Origin: Ramlibacter sp. WS9
GTDB lineage: Bacteria; Pseudomonadota; Gammaproteobacteria; Burkholderiales; Burkholderiaceae_C
NCBI RefSeq assembly: GCF_003797765.1
Contig: NZ_RKMB01000025.1
Coordinates: 1-64,000 of the forward strand
DNA: 64,000 nt
Reading direction: 5' to 3'
Below the pieces are notes generated by a model that did not search any database, had not been told where the DNA came from, and was given only the letters and a program-made list of their open reading frames with translations. Position numbers and translations under genes: made by a program. Positions 28,655-36,767 of the stretch are shown here, in pieces (the first letter of the stretch is position 1; every line of letters starts with the position of its first letter).

Positions 28655-29616
28655 AGTTCGGGAGCTCGGGCGCGGCTGAAATAGTCGTCGTAGGCACGGG
28701 CCAGGCCCGCTTCGAGCGAGACCTGCGGCCGCCAACCCAGTTGGTGAATGCGGGTGGAGTCGAGCAGCTTGCGCGGCGAGCCATCCGGCTTGGTTGCGTC
28801 GAAAAGAATCTTGCCTTCGTAGCCCACCACTTCGGCCACGCGCTGCGCCAGTTCGGCGATGGTCACGTCGCTGCCGAAGCCAACGTTGATGTGGCTTTGC
28901 ATGGGCTCGGTACAAGAGGCGTAAGCCGCTGGGTCCAGGTTCATGACATGCACGCTGGCGGCGGCCATGTCGTCCACGTACAGGAATTCGCGCATGGCGC
29001 GGCCCGTGCCCCAGATGGTGACCGTGGGAGCGTCTTCGGCCTTGGCTGCGTCGAAGCGGCGGATGAGCGCTGGCACCACGTGGCTGTTTTCAGGGTGGTA
29101 GTTGTCACCGGGGCCGTAGAGGTTGGTGGGCATCACGCTGCGGTAGTCGGTGCCGTACTGCCGGTTGTAGCTTTCGCACAATTTGATGCCCGCGATCTTG
29201 GCGACGGCATAGGGCTCGTTGGTGGGTTCCAGCGCGCCGGTGAGCAGCGCGTCTTCGGCCATGGGTTGCTGCGCGAGCTTGGGGTAGATGCAGCTGGAGC
29301 CGAGAAAGAGGAGCTTCTTGACGCCGTGCGTCCAGGCCGCGTGAATCACGTTGGCCTGCACCATCAGGTTGCTGTAGATGAATTCGGCCGGGTACGCGTT
29401 GTTGGCGTGGATGCCGCCGACGCGAGCAGCGGCAAGGTAGACCTCGTCGGGCCGTTCGGCAGCGAAGAGTTCGTGGACGGCGCGCTGGTCGGTGAGGTCC
29501 ACCTCGGCGCGGCTGCGTGTTACAAAGTTGCTGTGGCCCTGCGTCTGGAGCGTTCGCACGATGGCGCTTCCCACCATGCCCAAATGGCCAGCGACGTAAA
29601 TTTTGGGCAATGTCAT
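28645..29616 (-). CDS. fcl: GDP-L-fucose synthase
   Basis: A 323-residue SDR. YVAGHLGMVGSAIVRTL is the fucose-synthase form of the nucleotide loop. VYLAAARVGGIHANN, FLGSSCIYPK and EPYAVAKIAGIKLCESY (catalytic Tyr and Lys) follow, with NLYGPGDNYHPENSHV completing the diagnostic set. It epimerises and reduces GDP-4-keto-6-deoxymannose to GDP-L-fucose. Its partner GDP-mannose 4,6-dehydratase (gmd) is not in this window. The ATG at 29616 overlaps the upstream stop (ATGA). Confidence 0.93.
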   Translation of the reverse strand: MTLPKIYVAGHLGMVGSAIVRTLQTQGHSNFVTRSRAEVDLTDQRAVHELFAAERPDEVYLAAARVGGIHANNAYPAEFIYSNLMVQANVIHAAWTHGVKKLLFLGSSCIYPKLAQQPMAEDALLTGALEPTNEPYAVAKIAGIKLCESYNRQYGTDYRSVMPTNLYGPGDNYHPENSHVVPALIRRFDAAKAEDAPTVTIWGTGRAMREFLYVDDMAAASVHVMNLDPAAYASCTEPMQSHINVGFGSDVTIAELAQRVAEVVGYEGKILFDATKPDGSPRKLLDSTRIHQLGWRPQVSLEAGLARAYDDYFSRARAPELCK

Positions 29617-30698
29617 AGGCGTACCAAGTATCGGTAGAGCATATGGTAGAGCAGGACGCACGCGCCAGCACAAAACCAAAGGGCAATTGGGCGTTGATAC
29701 AACGCGACCGCCGCCACCGCGGGCGCTGCGGCGCATACCCACATCAACACGGACACGGCCGAGTTTTGTAACGTGGGGTGCAGGTTTCGCAGCTTCGGCT
29801 GCACGAGTTTTGTGGCGACCAGGCTGTGCAAGTGGTGCCGATCGGGGTTGCCAGGGCTTTCACGGCGCAGCCCGCGGCGCACGATGCTGTACAAGACTTC
29901 GATCACGGGGTAGGCGCACACCAGGAAGCTGGCCCACGGCGACACTTGCGGGTTGCGCATGGGCAGCAGCACTGCGAGCCACGCCAAAGCGAAGCCGGCG
30001 AAGTAGGCGCCGCCGTCGCCCAGAAACAACTTGCCCCACGGAAAATTCACGAGCCAGAAGCCGGCAACCGCTGCGGCCAATATCACCGCGGTTAACACCA
30101 GAGGCGTATCGCCGACAAGCGCCGCGATGCCGGCGAGGGCCAACAGGGCGATGGTGGCGGTGCCGCTCGCCAGGCCATGAAAGCCATCAATGATGTTGAT
30201 GGCGTTGGCGATGCCGCCAATCGCGAAGATCGTGAAGAGGACGGCAATGGGCGTCCAGCCCAGCAACTGGTCGACGAACGGTACCTGCAGGTGAGTAATC
30301 ATCACGCCGGTCATCCAGTAGGCGACGAGACCGCTCGCCATCGTGGCCAGCAAACGCGTGCGCACGCTGATTCTTTTGGTGAGGTCTTCCAGCAGCCCGG
30401 CAACGAGGGCCGGGATGCCCGCGAGCAGGATCGTGTCGAGAATGCGCTTGGCCTCGAGGCTGGACATCAATTGAGATGCAGCTACCAAGGCCAGGTAGAT
30501 GCCGATCCCACCGATGCGCGGCGTGGGATGCAGGTGGAACTTTTGAATGGCCCCGGGTGCGTCCATCGTGAAGCGCCCATGCTGGCTTGTCGTGAGGACA
30601 AGCACGATCGCAGCCGCGAAGGACGCGACGGCGCTCATGGCAATGGGGTAGGCGATTGGATCCACGGGGGTGTAGCAACGAGTTGAGCTTTGCAACAT
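29613..30698 (-). CDS. WecA/MraY-family undecaprenyl-phosphate sugar-1-phosphate transferase
   Basis: A polytopic protein (about 361 residues, ten or eleven predicted helices) with the family's cytosolic motifs. These are HPTPRIGGIGIYL, NAINIIDGFHGLASG (catalytic Asp region), LFLGDGGAYFAGF, and a His-rich loop NPDRHHLHSL. It should start the repeat unit by moving a sugar-1-phosphate, often GlcNAc-1-P, onto undecaprenyl phosphate. The start is uncertain. I use ATG 30698; GTG 30728 and ATG 30638 are possible, and none has a good Shine-Dalgarno site. It is the first gene after a palindrome that may mark a promoter. Confidence 0.9.
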   Translation of the reverse strand: MLQSSTRCYTPVDPIAYPIAMSAVASFAAAIVLVLTTSQHGRFTMDAPGAIQKFHLHPTPRIGGIGIYLALVAASQLMSSLEAKRILDTILLAGIPALVAGLLEDLTKRISVRTRLLATMASGLVAYWMTGVMITHLQVPFVDQLLGWTPIAVLFTIFAIGGIANAINIIDGFHGLASGTATIALLALAGIAALVGDTPLVLTAVILAAAVAGFWLVNFPWGKLFLGDGGAYFAGFALAWLAVLLPMRNPQVSPWASFLVCAYPVIEVLYSIVRRGLRRESPGNPDRHHLHSLVATKLVQPKLRNLHPTLQNSAVSVLMWVCAAAPAVAAVALYQRPIALWFCAGACVLLYHMLYRYLVRL

Positions 30699-30736
30699 TT
30701 TATTACAGGCTTGCTGTGATGAAAGCACTATTCATC

Positions 30737-30761
30737 ACGTGAAACCGTGACGGATTCACGT
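30737..30761. promoter_or_regulatory. 25-base near-palindrome upstream of the initiating transferase gene
   Basis: The arms ACGTGAA (30737-30743) and TTCACGT (30755-30761) enclose CCGT-G-ACGG, so all but the centre and one symmetric A/A pair are self-complementary. It lies in the 50-base gap between the RiPP exporter and the polysaccharide genes, the largest gap for several kilobases. Size and symmetry suggest an operator for a dimeric regulator. There is no T-run, so it is not a standard terminator. Confidence 0.5.
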
Positions 30762-30779
30762 CCTGCGCCACTGTTGCGT

Positions 30780-32420
30780 TTACACGGTGTGGACAGTTCC
30801 GTCGCCGAGACGCAGAACGCGGTCTGCCAAAGCCAGGCTGGCCGGGCGATGTGTGATGAGGATGACGGTGCGCTCGCGGAAGGTGTCGCGGCAGGCCTGG
30901 ACGAAAGATCGCTCGCCCTCCGGGTCGAACATGGCGGTGGCTTCGTCGAGTATCAGGATGGGTGGGTTCTTGAGCAGCGCCCTTGCCAACGCGACCCGCT
31001 GGCGCTGCCCGCCCGACAACCGCACGCCTTCGTCGCCGATGAGGGTGTCGTAGCCCTGCGGCAAGCCCAAGATGAAGTCATGCGCCTGCGCCATTTGCGC
31101 AGCGGCTTGAATGGCATGTTCGTCAGCGCCAGGCCGGCCGTAGGCAATGTTGTCGCGAAGGGTGCCGTTGAACAACAGCACGTGCTGCGGCACGACGCCG
31201 ATTTGCCCGCGCAGGCTGTGCAAGCTCACCTGCGATATGTCGTGGCCATCGACGAAGATCTGGCCCGACTGCGGCGTTTGAAGGCGCATCAGCAAGTGTG
31301 CGAAGGTGCTCTTGCCGGCGCCGTTTTCTCCGACGATTGCGATCGTTTCACCGGCCCGCACGTGCAGGTTCAGTTCCTTGAGCACCGCTGGGCGGCCGGG
31401 GTAAGAGAAGCAGACGTTGCGGTATTCGATGTTTCCGTGAACTGCCGGCAATGCATGTGTCGCCTGAAAGATGGGCTCGCCCGGTTCCGAGAGAACGCCT
31501 TGCAGGCGCTGCAGTGTTCCCTGGGCCATCAGGGCCTGGCCGTAGGTTGTGGCCAAACGGCCGACAGGCCGCGTCAGCAGGGCCGCATACAACAGGAAGC
31601 TGACCAACTCGGCTGGGGTCATGTGGCCGCTGCCAAGGCGCGCGCTCGCGAACCAGATCAGCAGGACGGCGGATGTCATCGCCACAAACTGGACGGCCGG
31701 CTCTATGGCGGCGTAGGCAACGGATTCCTTCGCACTCAGCAGGCGTACGTTCTCGACGTGCGTTGCGTACCGTATCGATTCTTCAGCCTCACGGGTGAAG
31801 GTCTTGATGGCCGGCAACATGCTGAGGTTTTCATCGGCAATGGAAATAGCCATGGCGTCAGCCGCCTGCAGCTGCAAGCCTATCGAGCGAAGGTGGCGCC
31901 CCAAGACCTTGACCATCACGTAGAACACCGGGACCAGCATCGCTACGGCTGCGGCAAGGACCATGTCCAGGCGAACCATCAGGAGAGTTGCGCCCACCAC
32001 CGTGAGTAGAGTAGGCACGACTGCCAGGAGGGTGCCCGAAATAAATCCGGCCAGTTGCGTGACCTCATAGGTGAGCAAAGCCAGGATTTCGCCCTGGCGG
32101 CGCTGGTGATAGAAGTTCAGGGGCAGCGATTGCAGATGGTCATAGATGCGGCAGCGCAAGTCCGCGAGTATGTCGGCGCCGGTGCGGGCAAGAAGGGAGC
32201 TGCTTGCATACCTGAGCAGGCATTGCAGGGCCAACAGTGCCACGATGATCAGGACTATTTTTGCCGTTGCCTGGGCGCCCTCCACCAGTTCCTGAGCGAA
32301 GCGACCCGCCAGCCAGGGCAGTGCCAGTGCGGCAAAGGCGTCCAGCAGCATCAGGAGGGCCGCAAGTGACAGACTGCGGCGATACGGCACAGCGTACGCC
32401 AGGAGCAGTCTCAGGGTCAT
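30780..32420 (-). CDS. ABC transporter with fused membrane and ATPase domains, probable RiPP exporter
   Basis: A 546-residue half-transporter. The membrane domain (about residues 15-300) has six predicted helices and the cytoplasmic block LPLNFYHQRRQGEILALLTYEV. The ATPase domain has Walker A (GENGAGKST), Q-loop VVPQHVLLF, signature LSGGQRQR, Walker B (ILILDEATAMFD) and H-loop (THRPAS). No peptidase C39 domain is present, as expected when the leader is removed by a separate B2 peptidase. In lasso clusters this is the D protein, which exports the mature peptide and gives self-immunity. The start at 32420 overlaps the oxygenase stop (ATGA). Confidence 0.88.
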   Translation of the reverse strand: MTLRLLLAYAVPYRRSLSLAALLMLLDAFAALALPWLAGRFAQELVEGAQATAKIVLIIVALLALQCLLRYASSSLLARTGADILADLRCRIYDHLQSLPLNFYHQRRQGEILALLTYEVTQLAGFISGTLLAVVPTLLTVVGATLLMVRLDMVLAAAVAMLVPVFYVMVKVLGRHLRSIGLQLQAADAMAISIADENLSMLPAIKTFTREAEESIRYATHVENVRLLSAKESVAYAAIEPAVQFVAMTSAVLLIWFASARLGSGHMTPAELVSFLLYAALLTRPVGRLATTYGQALMAQGTLQRLQGVLSEPGEPIFQATHALPAVHGNIEYRNVCFSYPGRPAVLKELNLHVRAGETIAIVGENGAGKSTFAHLLMRLQTPQSGQIFVDGHDISQVSLHSLRGQIGVVPQHVLLFNGTLRDNIAYGRPGADEHAIQAAAQMAQAHDFILGLPQGYDTLIGDEGVRLSGGQRQRVALARALLKNPPILILDEATAMFDPEGERSFVQACRDTFRERTVILITHRPASLALADRVLRLGDGTVHTV

Positions 32421-33046
32421 TTCGCGCTTTGACTCGATGCGGCGCGTTGCCGCAAGACCCAGCAGTTGACCGCAAAGCGAGCATCGCCGAATTGACCCGT
32501 GGGACAAGTCACAGCGCGTACTTCGTGAGGCAGCCAGCTTGAAAAAGCCACTGCCATGTCGTGTTGTGGCACAACGTCGATGCCGCCTTCGGGGGAGATG
32601 TCCGTGGGGCGAATTTGGGGGTAAAGGCGCAACTCCCCACCGGAGAATCCCTTGGGTTCTCTGTGGAGGTAATAGACGAGGCTGATCAGCCTGTCAGCGG
32701 CGGCATCGCCGGGAGCGCGGTCGGAGCCTGTGAAGACGTCGATGTGGCGCCTGTAAAAGGCGCCATCCCCATGCGCTACCAACTCGACTTCAAACCCCGT
32801 CGCCTGAAAGGGTGTCAGCCCCAGACGGTCGATCAGCTCCGGGACAGCCTTGGCGACGCGCTTTTCGATCATGTCTCGGTAAGGACCGATATCGGTGAGC
32901 AGCCGAGACCGTCGTGCGGTGTGCTTGACACGAGCGTCGGTGCCGACGGTGGTTTCTTGAAAACGTGCCTCGTTGGCGATGGCGTAGTTCAGTAAGCCGG
33001 AGGCAGCGTCGGGGCCCAGCAGGCCTGGAATGAGGTAGTGCGACAT
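32417..33046 (-). CDS. 2-oxoglutarate/Fe(II)-dependent oxygenase (prolyl-4-hydroxylase type)
   Basis: A 209-residue double-stranded beta-helix protein. The iron ligands appear as HID in FYRRHIDVFTGS and the distal histidine in SSWLPHEVRAV. A downstream basic residue for 2-oxoglutarate is expected near GDARFAVNCWVL. Between them, LISLVYYLHREPKGFSGGELRLYP is the typical core of P4H-like oxygenases. It sits between the exporter and the recognition-protein gene of the lasso-type cluster, so hydroxylation of the precursor peptide (for example Asp, Pro or Asn) is the likely role. It could also act on another cellular substrate. Confidence 0.85.
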   Translation of the reverse strand: MSHYLIPGLLGPDAASGLLNYAIANEARFQETTVGTDARVKHTARRSRLLTDIGPYRDMIEKRVAKAVPELIDRLGLTPFQATGFEVELVAHGDGAFYRRHIDVFTGSDRAPGDAAADRLISLVYYLHREPKGFSGGELRLYPQIRPTDISPEGGIDVVPQHDMAVAFSSWLPHEVRAVTCPTGQFGDARFAVNCWVLRQRAASSQSAK

Positions 33047-33059
33047 GGCTCCCGGCGCG

Positions 33060-33332
33060 TCAACCCGCGCTCAGCAGGCCTTGCGAAAGCAATTCGTTCA
33101 GCAGCCGGTCAAGGTCCCGCTCCAGGTCGTCGGGCGAAACCTCGTATTCGGCGAGAAGGCTGTCGCGGACTGCGGCCGGCGTGCGGCCTTCAGTGATCAG
33201 TTGCCAGATTCGCGCGCCCACGGGATCCAGCCCAAAGTAGTTGCCGCTGGCCAGATCAAGGATGACGGTTTCGTCGCCCACTTGGCGGGCCATGACTTCG
33301 GGCGGGATGGTGACCTTGTCGGGAAGAGTCAT
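33060..33332 (-). CDS. PqqD-like RiPP recognition protein (lasso B1)
   Basis: A 90-residue protein matching the PqqD fold: VMARQVGDETVILDLASGNYFGLDPVGARIWQLI followed by TPAAVRDSLLAEYEV and a final helix ending LLSQGLL. These winged-helix RRE domains bind the leader peptide and present it to the B2 peptidase. The ATG at 33332 is chosen because it gives the usual length, follows a GGAAG site, and is one base after the kinase stop. The ATG at 33356 is also possible. In proteobacterial lasso clusters B1 and B2 are often separate genes, as here. Confidence 0.88.
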   Translation of the reverse strand: MTLPDKVTIPPEVMARQVGDETVILDLASGNYFGLDPVGARIWQLITEGRTPAAVRDSLLAEYEVSPDDLERDLDRLLNELLSQGLLSAG

Positions 33333-33333
33333 C

Positions 33334-34224
33334 TCAGGAGCTTCCTTCACTGGCATGGCGGATGACGGCTTCGCGCACGAGTGGGAGACCCTCATATTGG
33401 CGCGGATAGTCGAGATGATAGTGAATTGGCAGGTTGGCGATTTTTGAAAGGCCGGAGAAATGCATTGCCAGCATCTCCTGCTCGTCGATGTCCAGAAGGA
33501 AAGAGTTGCGCACCAGTTGCATCAACGCGGCTGCCGGCTTCATGACCGTGATGTGGGGCGAGCGGGCATCCCCATTGCCAAGAAAATAGATCGCTGCCAA
33601 GGGCTTGGCTTCATCGCAAAAGTCAAGCGCCGGGCCTGCCAGGAGACGAGCCTTGGTTGTGAAATGGAGTGTGGGCGCCATGGCGTCGGTTTCGCCGATC
33701 AAAGCATCTTGACTGTCTTGCCAGAGGCGTATTGAAGGATGGCTAGGCATGGCGGTCAACTGGCTGTCGACCCATTCGAGGTGCAAGCCATCGTCCGTCA
33801 AAAACCTGGCACCTGATGTTGCGAAGCTCGCGGCCAGCGTGGACTTGCCCCGGCCCGATTCGCCCAGGAATACCAGGCACTGGTTGCCCACCTCGACGGC
33901 GCTGGCGTGAAGCACCAGCTTGCCTTGCCTGCTCAATGCAAGCGGCAGCACCTGGTTCAGGTACAAGTGCTCTACCGTCGGCGATGGCACACCCGGGGCC
34001 GGCCAGCTTTGCACGGCACGGCCGTCCTGGGACACCTCGAAGTCCCCCAGTCCTGGGAACCGGAGAAGATAGTGGGTGGGCCGTCGATAGAACAAGGTCC
34101 AGGGCGTGCTGTCCGGCAAGTGCCACTGCTGGAACGCAGGCTCTTCGATCAACTCCTGCGCGCGCTCGTCGTGCGCCAGGAACGTCACCAGTTGCTGGGA
34201 CGTCTTGACCGTCACACCGCTCAT
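33334..34224 (-). CDS. HPr kinase-like protein, putative lasso-peptide kinase
   Basis: A 296-residue protein with a P-loop GESGRGKSTLAASFA at about residues 118-132, preceded by KLVLHASAVEVGNQCLVF and followed by ARFLTDDGLHLEW, the HprK-type catalytic core. It lacks the long N-terminal domain of true HPr kinases and has an unrelated N-terminal region (FQQWHLPDSTPWTLFYRRPTH). HprK-like enzymes in lasso clusters (ThcoK, PsmK) phosphorylate the C-terminal Ser hydroxyl of the precursor. This precursor ends in Ala, so the target would have to be another Ser or Thr. The start is set by the ATGA overlap at 34221-34224. Confidence 0.85.
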   Translation of the reverse strand: MSGVTVKTSQQLVTFLAHDERAQELIEEPAFQQWHLPDSTPWTLFYRRPTHYLLRFPGLGDFEVSQDGRAVQSWPAPGVPSPTVEHLYLNQVLPLALSRQGKLVLHASAVEVGNQCLVFLGESGRGKSTLAASFATSGARFLTDDGLHLEWVDSQLTAMPSHPSIRLWQDSQDALIGETDAMAPTLHFTTKARLLAGPALDFCDEAKPLAAIYFLGNGDARSPHITVMKPAAALMQLVRNSFLLDIDEQEMLAMHFSGLSKIANLPIHYHLDYPRQYEGLPLVREAVIRHASEGSS

Positions 34225-34730
34225 GACGTTTGAAATGCGGAAGGAGGCTCCGGCGATTCGAAAGCATGGAACCGGGTGGCGATGTCCGGCTTGTCGTTGA
34301 CAGGAATGCCTTGCCATTCGACCCATGCGTGGGCCGCAAACGCACCCTCGTCCAGTTTTACGCCGATGCGCAACTGGCACGGTATGCCGCGGCGGGCCAG
34401 CATCCAGGCGAGCAGAGTCGAGCGCGTCAGGCAGGTGGCGGGAAAGGGGCTTTGCTTCGCGGCCATGTTGACCAGCTTGCCCATGGATTGGATTTCAAGG
34501 AGGGAGGCACTTGCCTGCGCCAACGGACGCTTGACACGCAGCAGCGTCTGCATGCGCGCCAGTCCGAAAAGGCGCAGTCCTAGCCCGGCAAGGGGCAACA
34601 GGAGCATGGCAGCGACGAAGGTCCGACGCTCCACCGGCTGCAAGGCCTTCAAGCGGCCTAACCGGTGAGTAAACAGTTGCAAGCAATTCAATTTGTCGGC
34701 CAGGCCAGCGTCGAGCTGGCAAAACTGCAA
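34221..34730 (-). CDS. Transglutaminase-like leader peptidase (lasso B2 protein)
   Basis: A protein of up to 169 residues with the B2 family layout. A hydrophobic N-terminal helix (FVAAMLLLPLAGLGLRLFG) is followed by a short transglutaminase core. The catalytic triad is visible: Cys in FPATCLTRSTLLAWML, His in FAAHAWVEW and Asp in GIPVNDKPD. B2 removes the leader from the precursor, guided by the PqqD-like B1. The start is uncertain: TTG at 34730 opens the longest frame, and internal TTG codons near 34700 would give the more usual length of about 150 residues. The precursor gene lies directly upstream. Confidence 0.88.
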   Translation of the reverse strand: MQFCQLDAGLADKLNCLQLFTHRLGRLKALQPVERRTFVAAMLLLPLAGLGLRLFGLARMQTLLRVKRPLAQASASLLEIQSMGKLVNMAAKQSPFPATCLTRSTLLAWMLARRGIPCQLRIGVKLDEGAFAAHAWVEWQGIPVNDKPDIATRFHAFESPEPPSAFQTS

Positions 34731-34752
34731 ATCAGTCGACGCCTGACGGCGG

Positions 34753-34941
34753 CTACGCCATAGTGACGCCCATATCGCTGGTGGGAGTGGAGCAGGCCGG
34801 ATTGTCGCCCATGTTGCACCCAGAGGTCGATTGCGTCAGTGCCGACACTTGGCCAAACAAGACCAGCGTCGGGGTGCGATAGGTACTTTTCTGGCGCGGT
34901 GCAGAGGACAATTCTGGGCGCGGATTGTGATGTTGATTCAT
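34753..34941 (-). CDS. Lasso-type RiPP precursor peptide
   Basis: A 62-residue peptide. Residues 21-30 (YRTPTLVLFG) match the YxxPxLxxxG leader motif bound by the B1 recognition protein. Five residues later comes Thr36, the spacing expected for the conserved leader Thr at -2. That predicts cleavage after Gln37 and a 25-residue core Ser38-Ala62, starting STSGCNMGD. Asp46 would then be core position 9, giving a nine-membered Ser1-Asp9 ring. Two cysteines fall at core 5 and 13. The ATG overlaps the cyclase stop (ATGA). The exact core start is inference; cleavage after Ser40 would leave no acidic residue at 7-9. Confidence 0.85.
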   Translation of the reverse strand: MNQHHNPRPELSSAPRQKSTYRTPTLVLFGQVSALTQSTSGCNMGDNPACSTPTSDMGVTMA

Positions 34942-36767
34942 TTTTCGTGTGTTCCCGTCTTGCTATCTAACCAGGTGTTGAACGCGATGGGCGCAACGAT
35001 GAGCGAAGTGTTCCAGGTGGAATCTGCGCCCTCGCCATTGCAGAAGTTATCCAAAGCGATGAAATACTTGTCTCGGCAGAGGAGCTTCGAAAAGTTCGAT
35101 CCCTTCCATCGCTTTGGAAAGTCCAAATTACGATTTGTTACTATAACGCGAATGGGGTCCCCTGGCAAGGCTGTTTTTGGGCGATAACGCACAACTTCCG
35201 GGAGTTTTCCGCACATTGCCTCGCGAAGCACCGCTTTTCGCGCCAGCATGAAGTTGGGGATGCCCAGCAAAAACTGGACCAAGCGCAGGTCGTAAAACGG
35301 GTAGCGGCCAACAACCGGCTGTTTCAATATTTCGAGCGCTTCGAAGTGGCGGCTCAGCCAGGGTTGCGTCAATTGCCCATAGGCATCGACGCCGCTGTGG
35401 TAAGTCTGCCAGCCGGCATTCCATCGGGCCTCGAGATCGACCCTTTCGGCCAGGGCCGGATCTATCCAATCTGGTAGGGGAGGCATCCAGGCGGGCGTTG
35501 GCCGGGGGGGCCATAGCGCTGACCTCAGGCCCATTCCGCGGAATGAGCCCGTGCCCCGTACGTGGTGTGCAACCTCCGCCGCGAATTTGACGAGGCGGCC
35601 GCTTCGCATCAGGTTGGGGTAATGACTTGCCGACGGTGCCATCACCGCATCGCCCCCATGCCCGCTCAACAGGACTCGCGCGCCGGTCTCGGCCACTTGT
35701 GCGAGCGTATCGTGATGCGCCGCAAGATGGGGATAGACGATGGGCGCGCTTGTGGTCAGGGCCGCGCCTTGGCGGCCTTCGAACAGCTCGTACTTGCCGA
35801 GGTCTTGCGAAACAAGGCGAATGCCCAATTCAGACGCCACCATCTCCGCGAAATGGCGCTCCTGGTCTTCGGGGAGCAGGCTGTGTGAGCAAATGGTGTA
35901 AGCAGTGATTGCGCTTTTCGAAGCCGTCAAGCGGCCGGCCGTGACAGCGGCAATCGCCGTCGAATCCATTCCCCCGCTCAGCTGCATCGCGACCGCGCCG
36001 TCCGGCAGGCGATCACAAACCGCAACTTTGAACAACTCATCAAACTGCTCAACGTACTCTGAGCGGCGGCGGAACCGGGTTTCCGCGTGGCGCGGGAGTT
36101 CCCAGTACCTTCGCTGGGTGCTGTGCGAAGTGGTGATCGTCAGTGCCGTGGCGGGAGGCAGGCACTTGATGTCTCGATAGATCGAGCTCCCTGCGTCCTG
36201 GAAAGCGCCGAACAGCAAGAAATCAACAACGCTCGCCTCGTTCAGCTCGTCGGATACTTGCGGAATGGCCAGCAGGGCGTCCAGATCGCTGGCGAAGGCG
36301 AACACGTCGCCGGCCTGCACGTAATGAAATGGGCGCACACCAAAATGATCCCGCGCGCAGATCAGCTTGGCGGAGCGTTCGTCCCAGAGCGCAAATGCGA
36401 AGTCGCCGATGAGGTGACTCAGAAACTCCTCACCGAAGGCGCAGTAGCTCTCCACGATCAACTCGGCGTGAGGCGCGTCATTCTCGACACGTCTGCCAGC
36501 AGCGCGCAATTCGCGGATCAGGTCGGCGCGGCCGTCGATCCGTGCGTCCGCGGTGATCCAGACTTGGCGGTCCGTGGAGATGGCGTACCCGGCCTCTGCG
36601 CCGGAACTGCCCGTTCGCAGCAGGGCGTGGCCAAAGCCGACCGGCCCATCGCACACCACTTGATCGCCATCGGGCGCGCGGGCTTTCATGCGCGCGAGCA
36701 TGCGATGCAGCCATTGGGGATCGATGGGCTTGCCTGCACGATCGAGCAGGCCGGCGATGCAGCTCAC
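34938..36767 (-). CDS. AsnB-like lasso cyclase (C protein) lacking the glutaminase cysteine
   Basis: A 609-residue asparagine-synthetase homologue. Its N-terminus reads MSCIAGLL, so the position of nucleophile Cys2 is Ser and the next residue Gly has become Cys. RTGSSGAEAG and FAFALWDERSAKLICARDHFG keep the rest of the fold. The C-terminal ATP site is intact (MQLSGGMDSTAIAAV). Lasso C proteins adenylate the ring Asp or Glu side chain for attack by the core N-terminus and need no ammonia, so loss of the glutaminase nucleophile fits. It lies between the methyltransferase and precursor genes with four-base overlaps on both sides. Confidence 0.88.
   Translation of the reverse strand: MSCIAGLLDRAGKPIDPQWLHRMLARMKARAPDGDQVVCDGPVGFGHALLRTGSSGAEAGYAISTDRQVWITADARIDGRADLIRELRAAGRRVENDAPHAELIVESYCAFGEEFLSHLIGDFAFALWDERSAKLICARDHFGVRPFHYVQAGDVFAFASDLDALLAIPQVSDELNEASVVDFLLFGAFQDAGSSIYRDIKCLPPATALTITTSHSTQRRYWELPRHAETRFRRRSEYVEQFDELFKVAVCDRLPDGAVAMQLSGGMDSTAIAAVTAGRLTASKSAITAYTICSHSLLPEDQERHFAEMVASELGIRLVSQDLGKYELFEGRQGAALTTSAPIVYPHLAAHHDTLAQVAETGARVLLSGHGGDAVMAPSASHYPNLMRSGRLVKFAAEVAHHVRGTGSFRGMGLRSALWPPRPTPAWMPPLPDWIDPALAERVDLEARWNAGWQTYHSGVDAYGQLTQPWLSRHFEALEILKQPVVGRYPFYDLRLVQFLLGIPNFMLARKAVLREAMCGKLPEVVRYRPKTALPGDPIRVIVTNRNLDFPKRWKGSNFSKLLCRDKYFIALDNFCNGEGADSTWNTSLIVAPIAFNTWLDSKTGTHEK

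Noticed and set aside
30731..30746. Possible fourth parS site
   Set aside because: Only 12 of 16 positions match the consensus; it is better explained as part of the 25-base near-palindrome.
34753..34941. Alternative core start after Ser40 (core beginning Gly-Cys-Asn)
   Set aside because: Gly1 would be attractive, but the acidic residues then fall at positions 6 and 16, not 7-9, and the leader spacing favours Thr36 as the -2 residue.
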